Positions 23,301 through 35,300 of a stretch of 64,000 nucleotides of DNA are shown piece by piece. Position 1 is the stretch's first letter, and every line of letters starts with the position of its first letter. A program made the position numbers and the translations under genes. The stretch covers positions 896,605 to 960,604 of the forward strand of contig NW_020170393.1 of NCBI RefSeq assembly GCF_000524195.1. Direction: 5' to 3'. The DNA comes from Echinococcus granulosus. Lineage: Eukaryota > Platyhelminthes > Cestoda > Cyclophyllidea > Taeniidae. The notes under the pieces were generated by a model that worked only from the letters and a program-made list of their open reading frames with translations, ran no database searches and was not told the origin of the DNA.

Positions 23301-26300
23301 GATCACATTCCGACTCGTTACCTCATTCTTCAGGCGCTTGGTGATAAGTAGGTTCAATCTTGCTATTCTCAACTTACTGTGAGCTTGGAGTATAGTTCAA
23401 GGTTAAGAAGTAACCAATTGAACCACTAAAATTCCCCATAGAACTTGGTAGTAGTATGTCGAAGAATTGACTCGTCATTGCGTATAGGTGGAAGGAAACC
23501 TAGATTCATCCAAGCACTTGCCGCACCAGAAAATTTTCCATAGTGGTCTTTCGATCATTTGTCGTTTTTTTCTAGCCCCACCCTCAACTACTTTGTTGTG
23601 TTAAATCTGCTCTCGAACAATTGATGTGATGAATCTATAACCCAATCTGAGGTCATGTTTTTGAGGCACCTCTAACGATGCCTCCACATTTCAATTTAAA
23701 ATACACTCAGTACTGTTTTTTCACAGTAGCATGCGTCCCATATATTTTGCGCCACATTCCACGTGTATTTCACAGCCCTTTCTGTGACTGATCCCATTCA
23801 AGTCAACGCAGTCCTTCGGTTTTGACCAAGAGTAGATTTCCCTTAGCGACGCTGAGAACGATATACTCTCGTCAAGATCACAACTATTGTACCATAACGA
23901 ATTGTTTATCACATTTTACGGCTTGTTTCCACCTGTTTAGAACGGGTAGATTAGATTGATCTGGCTACCGAAATCTTGTGCAATTTCATGTGTTACAGAG
24001 TTTGGTGCTGGTAGTCTTGGTCCGGGAAAAGTTTAAGTCCTTTAAGCAGTAGTAGTACATCTCGAGGCAGTTTACAAGCATCAAGTAAAACCTGGTTGTA
24101 CTCCTGCACGGTTTGAGTGTTTTCCTATCATCGTTTTATAGAGAAAACGTTATTCCTACTCATATTGGAGCGCCTCATTGGTACAAATTTGTGGTATACC
24201 GTTACGCGTGTACATACTCTCGTTGCTCTTCAGAGACCAAAGGGTGCGAAATGAGGCTCGCATGGTATTCTCCATTTTCCTCGATCCCAACATAGCAAAC
24301 GACATCGTGTACGGACGTGTCAAACTGCCATCTTTTGTGGAATTCGTAAATCATGTAAGATTTGACCGTTCATGAGCACCTATTTCCCTGCTTTTCCTAA
24401 GTAGCTACTTTCTCTTGTGCAGGATACACAGCATATCCGGAAGAATCCTTTCATCGATGTGGAACGCCTCATTCCAGTAAGTTTTCTAAACACGTCTTCG
24501 TATGTCAAAGTAATCTTTATACTCCGTAAATATGCCTTTGGGCAATAATACCACGTAGTTTCAGCTCTCACCTATCTGTTAGAGGCACTTTTTTTAATAA
24601 ACACCAAACCTTTGAATCAGCTAACGCCTATTTTCGGTCATTTGACCTTAATAACTTCGTACAAACAGTGTCCTCCTCATTCACGCGCTTAGAATGGCAA
24701 TGGTTCTTTTTCCCTGCATTTTCCTTTGCTATTCCCCTGACCGCAGGATTGGTGTCTCATCTCGTGTATTAGTTTGACTGCTTTTGTTAAGGATTCGACT
24801 ACTTCCAACTCAAATGTATAAAACCGCGCCCACGTTGTCATTGTCAACGCTATTCATTTGGCAGCGGTTTTTTTTTAAAGCACCCCAAATGGAAGTGTAT
24901 AGCAACTGCGTAAACTTGAGGTACCCACAGTGCCGCCCTGTCGGCTTGAAGTTAAAAACGGCTGTTAAAGCACACGAACAGGTCATAAAACGCTCCGCAC
25001 AGAGCAGCAAAGAAGTATGGTTACAACTTTGAGCACTTGGGCTAGCGCATTTGATTGAAAATGCTTAGAAATTAGCTGATACGATGGTCTCCCTCCTCTG
25101 TAGGTGGTTCAATTCATCCGACTTTGCCTCCTGGCCGTGAAAGGCGGTCTAACTTCAGCGCAGGAGAAGGAGATGATCTACGAGACTGATGACGAGATTC
25201 GCTATCGCATCAACCAGAACGTGCGCTACCTCCTCTCGCTGACTGCACCATCGTCCACGTCGGCGGGACCGTCTGCCAAAGCGGCGGAGGGGTGCATCAA
25301 TAGTGATGCGTCTGCAACCGCCACGCATAGCGGGCTGCTACAGCCCAATCCCGAGCAGGCGCGCCGCAGCATCGCTACCTACTTCCGCCTCATTCATGTG
25401 GTCATCTTCGCGCGTTGCCAGTCGCCTTGGGATTGTAAATCTATGTTCGGTCTTGTAACACTGGCTTTCGTGTTTCTTTTTTCTGATTTCTGGAAGCCAG
25501 TGGCTTTTGATTTAGTTCTTTAGGCTTATTTTGGTTACAAAGAATTTTGCTTTTCGCTTTTTTTTATATTGAACTACTGCTAAGTAGTTAGTTAATTCAC
25601 GTCATTCTGGGTTTTCTTTGTAAATCACTTTGCTGTTCTCTATGAAGCGCCTCCATACTTCGTTCACGTTATAGCTGGTTTTGGGCGTGTTTCAACGACG
25701 TTTTGTGCGAATAGTTAAGAAGTCAGACGCTCAGTGACTCAGTTGAAATGATTATAATCTACGATGCATATTTCCACCCTTATGATTTGTTGGTAAAACA
25801 TCTCTATTGTTCACCCTAAAGTCCTTCAAAGTTCTTTATCCCTCATGCCTTGTCATCGTTTTCATTTCTCAGTGGGAAATACGTGTTTGGTAAAAATGTT
25901 TAAGTTGGAGAACTTGGCCCATGCTATGTATTCTGCTTTTTCCTTTTTGTCTATGATCATTCTTGTTATCTTTTTATTAATCCTAAAAGTTTTGCGCGCA
26001 TTAAAGCTACCAAATCGTGATTATGTGGGTATTCGAACAAGGTGTCTCCGAATTACATTTCAAGTAGTCACACTCGAGCTTCAAGAGCGCTATTTTATGC
26101 TGAATGCCTAAGTTTATATATGACCTTTACAGAGGATTTTTCCCCTTCATTTGCAGCTCCCGAATTTCCCAATTTCATGGAGGAGGTTTTGATAAATAAC
26201 ACACGAGAGTTGGCTGTCGGTGGGAAAAACATACTGGATCAGATAAATGTAAGCCTGAGGGAAGTGGGAGCACTATTAACATTTCTGCCTTTTGCACACA

Positions 26301-29300
26301 ACTGCACGCTTGTTGGCTTACGTTTTTTTTTAACTGCAGAACTTGCTATTAGGTACCTCACGTGGTGCAAACTGTCGCCACGCCTGCGCCTCTATATTCT
26401 CTGCGGTTACTATGGAGACGGAGCAACCGGCAGAAGCACTGCAGATCGCCGTAGGCATGCTTGAAAAGGTCCCCAAGGGTTCGGTTGTGGTGGATACAGA
26501 GAGTTCACATAACATACAGGGCATGATGATGGGAGTGGCGTATTTGTTGAAGCACCTCCATGATAGGCACTGCGCTCCTCCACTCATTGGCTCCAATGCC
26601 GTCACAAACAACATTGGAGCGGTCGTCAACGCTACCGGTGGCGGTGGTAAATCGAAGAAGTCAAAAAAGCAGGATACGAAGAACAAACAACACATGCAAA
26701 CTGGCATTGCGGAGACAATCGAAAAATTCCTAAAAATTGCTGGTAGGCTATCTTTATAGTCCATGCAATATTTAACTCGTTCCAATGCAACCCGTAAAGG
26801 TGGCAGTATGAATGAACCGTTATGGGTCAAAACATAGTGGTAATGATCCGTTCTGCTTATTTTTAAAACAACTCTGATTGTAGGGCACTTTTCTATCTGT
26901 AGTTGGTGTTCCTCGAATTAGACTTGTTTTAGAAATGATTTGAATGCGTGATCATACGACAAACAACTACACCCACTAAACGGACACAATTTGTATTTAG
27001 ACGCCTATCTTATCCGTCCAACTCTCCTCGTTGATAAACCACTGGGAGCGAGCAAAGAGAAATCCAGTCACCACCAGGAGAGAGAAGGGAAGAACGCCAC
27101 CGGCGGTATTCGCTACAACAACACTGGCGTAGCCCAGTCTACAGTGACCACTCTTCTCGAAGCTCTGGCCGTCCTTGCTCAGGCCGGTTGTCTCGCCAAC
27201 CTACCCGCGGGCTCCACTGTCCCAAACATCGAGTCCTCCGGTGCTCTGCCACCCTGCGGCGAGAGCAAGGCCAGCTTAGTGGCACGTGTTGCGCACTATC
27301 TCACTCTCCCCCCTTCGCCCGTCATTGGTGCCACTACCGGCACCGGCGCAGCAAACACCTCGGCAACGAGCAGATCGAGTGAGGAACCGCTGCCTGTAAT
27401 GGCAGGGCATCAGCGCGTGTGGTTCGCTACCCTCCGCGCTCTCGCCTGCCTTTGCACTGGCGAACCGCCGGACAACGTCGAGAAGGGGGACGAGCAGCGT
27501 GTGTCCACCCACCCGCATCTGATGTTTATCATCGAGGCTATGTCGAAAATGCAGGAGGTGAGAGCTGTTCTCACTGCTTGTCAAGGCTATGGGGCCGTTT
27601 GGCTGTGCGGTCTTTTAATTATCGGCTGAATTCGGATAATTTTCATTGAGGTGACTTTGAAATTCAAAGTCCCTGGTTTTAAGTCAAATTTTATTTTCGA
27701 GTAGGATAGAGTTTTATGGTTTGCAAAATAAGTTGGAACGATGTGATCAGACTGCACCTGGCAAACCAAGGTACAAGACTTAGACAAATTTATTCACCCA
27801 TCTCATTATTGGTTCAAATGGACTTAACAGTCATTATCAGAGGCGTTAGGCGCATGACTGAAGTGCCAAACGATATATAATGGTTTTTTTCTGGATAAAT
27901 TTAATACCCCTCGCTTCTTGCTTGTCCAGGTGCGTGATCCGGCACTGCAGTTGGCGGTGGGTGCAGCAATGGCAGATGCGCTTTTGGGTGCAGCCTCCCC
28001 GTACAAGGGGCTATGGTTTGAGCGCACCTACCCACTCCGAGTGCCTCCGAGTGCTTCTGAGGCCGCCGCTCACTCTACTGCTGGTCGCTGGTTGGCCGAG
28101 CGCTTTGTTACCCTTCTGACTCACAAGCCTGGCCAGCTGAAGCCGCCACCCGCAATGCTTGCCGTCTCTCTTTGGGCTTTGGCCATGGCAAGGCGATTCG
28201 CCCCCCCTCCTGTCGACCTTCTTCCACCCGAGCTTTTCATCAATCTCCTCACCGAAAACGATGGTTTGTTGTGAAGTCTGCTTTTGGTTCTCCTTTCCTA
28301 TAAGCTTTTGAAACAACAGCCTCTTCCCACCCTTTTTGTAGAGGCTCTGCAATGTGTGGCGGCCAGTATTCTCGGTCTGATATACGATCGAAACGATGAG
28401 GTGGCTCGTCTTTCCCTTGTCAATAGCTTAAACAAAATGATCGCTGATGGCAAACGGTATGTTTTTTATCCAAACCTTCTAAGATATTATCACTCTTTTC
28501 GTCCTCTAGACCTAACACCTCAGTATTCCGCGAGCTCTGCAGTCTGGCACACCAAATCGGTCGAGAGGATATGTCGCTTTCCTTGGTTGTACTGGCAACT
28601 ACCTCGCCACCACCGAGCATGAACGCCTCGGTCCTCTTTCAGCCAGTTAATGCTCTCGATGGCGCCTCCGTTGGCCCAGCTAACTGCCCTGCGACAGCGG
28701 CCGTCACCACGCCGTGGTTGACGCTTTGTGCGGTGGCGTGCGCGGGCCTGGTGCGTCGCCTCGGTCGCTCCCTCGCCCCCGCCCTTCCGCGCCTCGTTCC
28801 GCGCGTCTTCATCCGACGCTACGATATGGCACGACCGCGTATGCGCAACGCCATGCAGAAGATATGGCTGGGTCTTATCCTCTACGCTACATCAAACTCT
28901 GCCTCTAATGGAATGGCTAACTCCAGTGCCACCTCCAAGTCGGACTCTGGTGGCAGCAGTGCTACTGGTCCTGCTGCCTCACCTGCTACGATTACCACCA
29001 CATGGGAAAGTGGTAATTTGGCCAATGTCTCGGTCAATGCACTAGCCTCCGAACTGGTGATTCACTTTTCGTTAAAATTCTAGTCGTGGCAATGCATTTT
29101 GCTGCGCCGGGGTTTAAAATCTAGTTTTATTCAAAATTTTGGATTACATATCTCGGAACATTGCTTTTGGGTTGTTATTTTAAGGTCCACTTATTTGCGT
29201 TTGGGTGAGTGACCCATTTCAGGAATGGTTTTATCGTAAGATTTCGCGATCGGTTTATTTTTTTAGTCTATTCAAACTACAGACAGAACATTCTACCTTT

Positions 29301-32300
29301 AATTAACATATCCATTATCAGGAAAGTGGACTGACACAGCTGTGTTTACTTTTTTTAATTTTACACTGTGTCATCATTTTTTTGACTAATTCATCTACTG
29401 CTCAAAAATTAAATGTACGATTGTTCGTGGACCATGAACATCCTAAGCCTATTCTAGTATTTTAAACTTGGCCAATCTGTTTGCAACATGATGTGGTGCG
29501 AATAATCACCATTTAAAGTGTTGATGAACATTTCGTATGTGCGACGCTAGGTTTGGACAAGAAAGTAGCGCGTCACACATTTGCGACACTGACAGCGGAC
29601 GGCTTGACTAACTACAAGTCATTATGATTGTTTAGGTCAGCTACATATGTTTGAATGGGTTAAATTGGGCTTACGGCTGTAACGATTCTAATCCTAAACA
29701 ACGTCCAACTCGAACTTGTTTTGGTTTCATTGAGGGTTGAAGGACTTCTGTGCTTTAGCAAATTATTGCACGTTCACTCATATCACTGCCGGATTTGTTA
29801 AATCAAGTTTTAATTATCTACTTTTGTTTGGCTAAAGGTATTTAAAGATGCGATTGCGTTTGTTTTAAGGTTCTTGTAATTGGACTTTACGACTCAATAG
29901 TGCAACAAGCTCTATGTCGACAACAGCTGCCATCTGAAAGTGTCACGTTTTCCAATTGAGCTCTGACCGCCTGTCTTTGGGTTGATTAGTCCATGCTTAT
30001 GAGGGCAAAACCCTTTACTTCCGCTATTTCTGGAATGATGTCATTCCCTAGATCGTAGCTTAGGTGGACTTGAGTTCAACCCGCATGCGCTTCAGCGCTA
30101 ATATTACCTATTTTCTCTCACCGTATCGGGCTTGATAATCACAGCCGTTATTGAGGCTATCAGCTATTTGTAAGCTAGCATAAGCTTTTCATCAACACCT
30201 TCTTTGAGAAATACACGGCTAATTACAGTTTCGTCCCGTCAAATTCCCAACACCACTAAGCGCTTTGCTCCACACGCATAGGTTGAGGCCAATTTCAACG
30301 CCATCCTCTGTGAGATCAAAGCTCAACTGGGTTTGACCTCGACCACCAAGTCCAAATCCCCAACCTCACCTCCGTCGTCCAGCTCGGTCTTAGGTACAAA
30401 CTTCACCCCGGACCCCAACCTCCGTGACGCATGCTGCCTGGCCACTGTGGCTCTGACGGAGCACCCCTCGGCCTACAAGCAGTTTGCGGCTCACCTGCCT
30501 TCCCTCCTCTCGGGCCTCCTCGCCATGGTCGATGCTGAGCAGACGACTGATGATGCCGGCGTTGACAGTGGCGTTGGGGCCGCTAGTGAGGCTTCACAAC
30601 CTTCTCCCGCTGAAAAGGCTGCGTCTGCTATCCAAAAGGCAAGCTCTGCTTCATCAGTTAATCATTTTATTAAAACTAGCTACACCAAGTCTTGCTGCGA
30701 ACATATTAGCCGGGCTCAAGACAGTGAAGTAAACGTTAGATATTCTTGTTCTGAAGATGATATTTTTAGTTTTTGAGCTGTAGTTGAATTAGCTAGACAG
30801 CTAATGGGGCTGGGCCATATTAAAGCAGGGCAAAATCTAAGTGCCGGTGGTGGCTGATTTCTCCCGCAATCCTAATAGCTAACGTATTAAAATAATTTTC
30901 TCATAAAAGACTGGTGTATTTTTTAGTATGTGTAAACACCGGATGAAGGGTGGACTAGTTTAAAGGAGATGGAAGTTTGCGCTTTTTGATGGATTTTAGC
31001 TTTTGATGTGAAGTATGTGCTACCTTAGTGCCGAAGGTAAAGGTCTTGTGTGGGCAAAAAGTTTATATAGAAGTTATAAATGCGACCTACCCTTACTGTA
31101 TTTGTATATTCTACATCGTTTTAGCGTTATAGGACGTACAAATTTGACAACAGTTTTTAGTGCTGAAGGTCAAGGAAATCAATGACCTAAATTTCATAGG
31201 CAGATTTCACCCTCCACTCGAAATTGCGGGGAACCGAATGAAACTACTTATTTAAGCTTGCCAGTAAAGAGACTGTAAAAGTGTTACTCTACCAGCAATA
31301 CTAATTTTCTTTTCCGTTTTAGTTGATGATCCGAGCCCTCGACGATCCCTCCTGCCGAGATGTGGCCACTGGTCTCCTTCCTCGCCTCCTACCCATCCTC
31401 ATTAGTCGCGCTTTGTCGACAGCCGCAGCTTTTTCCTCAGCTGACGCTGCCAAACCGCAGCATCAACAGCCTCCCATTACAGAGTCGCGTTCGCTAGCAC
31501 TGGACCTGCTTCTAGCCGCAGCGCGGGTCGCCAGTCCCGCCTCCCTGAAGAATGCTCTGCCTCAGCTCACCATTGCCGGTCTACAGACCATGGCCTCGCT
31601 CACTCCCAACCGGGTCGTCAGTGTTATGCGACCCTCTACACTCCCCTCCTCTCTACCTCCACAGCATCCCCACTGGAACTCAAGTTTAGCCTCCTCTTCC
31701 AATACTGCCTCTAGGGAATTGCAAATGGCTGAGGTCTTGCGATTGGTGAGCCTCCAAAGTCCATGTTGCTTGGTTGTCTAGTAGCCGAGTCACCCCTTAA
31801 GGCGTTGTGAGATATGCAAGTCTAAAGGTGGCTTCACCGTGCCCTACTCATAGGGGGTTTCGTAACTGGTTCTTTGGGGACAGTTTTGATTTATTTAAAT
31901 TTGGTTTCGCTGAATTACTGACTTAAGATCGGAGTAGTTATTAAAAGTTTGCATGATTTTGATGGCTCTTCTTTCATGGATCTCCGCACTTTTAGCCACC
32001 TACAACAGACATCTTCCCTCTCTTACCCTCAAGCTTAGTATCCAGCTCATAACTTTTATCAAAAGAAGAACACTCAGTTCCAAAGACAGTAATGCATTAC
32101 GGCAGTCATCGATGGAACCACCTTTCAAGTTTTTTTATGAACTGTTTTGTGGTGATCTGCTTGTTTTCACTTGAGAATAGTTAATGTGTCAGTGTGAATC
32201 TCATGTCAGTTGTTTTTCTTGTAATTATTTGGCTAAAACTGGAAAGAAATTTGCTTAAACGATGTATCGTTTCAGTGATATCCAGCTGTCTGCTAGGATC

Positions 32301-35300
32301 AAGCGCCGTTTCATACAAAGTGAGGTTGTATTACCTCTTCTGATGCCACTCGTTCCTGTTAAATATCGTGATTGCTTCCTTTATGGATAGTTTCAACTAG
32401 TTTGAAACCGGTCTCACTCCGTCATTGACGCCCACGCATAAATTGGGACTTGGGTAATTGTTTAAAGTTGGTTTGATTTCAATAACGCTCATACTATCTT
32501 CTCCTCTGTTTCTTTTGACTGTAACATCAAACCATCGACAATAATGTAGCACACAAGTTATCCTTAGAGGCGGTGGGACTTTTAAGTCTGGAGTTTGCCC
32601 CATTATCAACGTACCAAAAGGGTTCATTTTAACGCTTTCTTTTGCCTCCCAGGGCGTTCGACTGATTGACGAGAGCTCTCTCTCCCAACTGGTCATGCCA
32701 CTGGTGGAGTTGATCCGTGCCGGTGGCGGAACAGGTGGAGGAAGCAGTGCTGCTGGTGGATCCCGTGGTACTGGAGCAAATTCAGTTGCTGCCGTAGCAA
32801 CAGCCACCTGCATATTCCTCTCCCACCTTGCACTTTCTTCCTCCTCAACGCTAATCACTCAGTCCTCACCCCAATGTAAGCTATTATCTCTATCTGCAAT
32901 GTATCCACTTATCTCGAATCGTCTAACGTTGCTTTACGTGCAGCCAAAAAGGAGGAGAACGATGGCGATGACTCAAAGAATCGCATTGTTTCTCCACTCT
33001 CCCAACATACAGGGAAGCTGTTGGCTGCGCTACTGGGCGCTTTACCCAATGCGGGACGGCAGCTAGATAATCTGGGTCGGAAGACGGTGCAGGAGGAGAT
33101 GGCCCAAGCTGTGGCTCTCCTGCTGCGGTTTGCAAAGGTGAGTATTTTACGCCTCCCTCCAATCAAAAACACACTCACCTATTCTAATCTCCCCACATTT
33201 ACAAAAGGACACCAGCGTGGCGAAGGTGTTCACTCGCGTGCGCTCCTGGTTTATGGAGACGGGTGCGAGTGGCCAGTACGCTGAGGGCGTCTCTAGCGGC
33301 TCCAGTCAATGGGCCTGTGTTCGTGTCATGCACGCCATTGCGCGCTGCTGTCCCGACCTCCTTTTCGCACACCCTGGTCTCACCCTACCCCTGGTCTTCA
33401 TCAACACTCAGGTCAGATCAGTTTTCGCCTTTACCCACATCGTGTCGTGTCAGCTTATTTTTTTCGCTCTAATCGATAAGTCATATGCCCTCTGTGTTGC
33501 AAATGAGGTCATTGTTATTGTATGAGTGATAAAAATGCCGCCATTAGTAAGAGCTGAAAGGAGGTGGGTAATATTTTCTAAGGAGTATGTTATGCATTTC
33601 GTACTATGGGATGGGTATTTCAGCAACTTTGTATAAGCATCCGTGAGATAGATCGTTCACCAATGGCTACCTAAGAACCGAAAAAGCGTAACTATTCAAT
33701 CTGTTGGTGACGCAATTTCGTGCAATTGGTTACCGTAATCGGTTTAAGAACACTTTTTGCATATTTGTGACTGCAGGCTTAGGTAGAAAAAACACCTCAT
33801 ATGTGGTGCCATGGCAGCTTTTGAAATAGTAGGCTTTTGTAAACCGTTTATAATTAGACTACTTCGACTTGTGTAAAAATAGCGTTACTTTGACAGTCGG
33901 ACAGGCGTAACCATTGAATAGGTTACTATTTTTAATCCTGAGTGAGGGTAAATAAAATTGGTTTCCATCTGGGTATATCAAATTACCGCATCAGTATGTG
34001 CATGTGAAATTGAAAAGTGGTGATAGAGATTGCACTAATTGCTACGAGTGGAATATCCTAATCGTTAATATGTGTTGCTTTGTTCCACTTTAAAATGCCC
34101 TTACAACCAAATTTTCCGATGCTTTCTAACTGTCGAAGGAGTGTTGTAATCTTCTAGAAAGAGAGTTAGGGTCTTTGTGGATCGAGTTTATCTGCGCCAG
34201 TGACTCACCACTACGGCCGTCATTTTGGAACACAGTGCTCACAACAGGTTGGTATCAAACCAGTGCGCGGACAACTTGTGCTTCGCCATTTCAAGGCACA
34301 CCTGAAGATGTACACAGGTTGAGAGTCTTGGAATGACGGTAGCGCAACTACTTACAACAATGACTAGCATGGTCTGGGAAACTTTAAAAGCAAACCTCGC
34401 ATTGCTTTCCAGCGACTTCGTTTTGTGTTATCCAAAGGTGTTGGAAGCTTTGCATTGTTCGGAGTGCGGTGAACTAAAAAGATGCGTAAACGCAAATTAG
34501 GTGTCATATTCCAACCACTGACATTGCACTTGATTCGAGTGCAATGCAAAAAATCGATTCATGAAGTTTCAATTTTTGAACTTTTAAAAGGGATTGTGAA
34601 ACGCTTTTGGTGTCCTCCCCTTATCAGTAAATATTTTTAAACTTTGCGTTGCCCCTTGTACAGTTCAAGTAGCCAAAACACCTTTTTTGATGTAGAAACT
34701 AAAAGCTCATGAGGATGGGATTAGACTGAGTTCCATTCACCCACTAGAGAGGTGGAGGAGGTATCGCGTGCTCACCTATTTGACACCTTCATACGAGTAT
34801 GGTAGATAGTTTGTAACGAATTTTTTTAGAAGGCTCATGGCTAGTGTTACTACAGTCGTTAATATCATTCCTGCAGACTGCGAGACTGGGGTAGTTGCCG
34901 AAGGTTGACATCGTTTACAACCCTTTTGTTTGAGGTCGTAGCAGATTTTTCCATCTGCAGTATATGCATTTCTTTTGCCTCGCTAAGGTTCATCACACAG
35001 CCGCCACCAATGTGGCGCTTCGAGAATTCTCCGAAGACGAAAGATGATATACCACTCGGACAGAGCATGCTTTGTTGACGTACAGGTCAGGGGGGCCACT
35101 TGCGTGGCACAGAGGCCGGGCTGCCCAGCGGATGTACAATGCCGGAGCCCCTAAGTAACCCCTTTACCAAAGCCGAGCGCTAAGCGAAAAACTAGCGTAT
35201 TCCAGATGATATAACGCACCACAATGCTTCTAACCTATTTTAAATGTGTAAACTGTCTGCCGAGGGAAAGGACTAGAAAACTTGTTTAATTCATTGAGGT

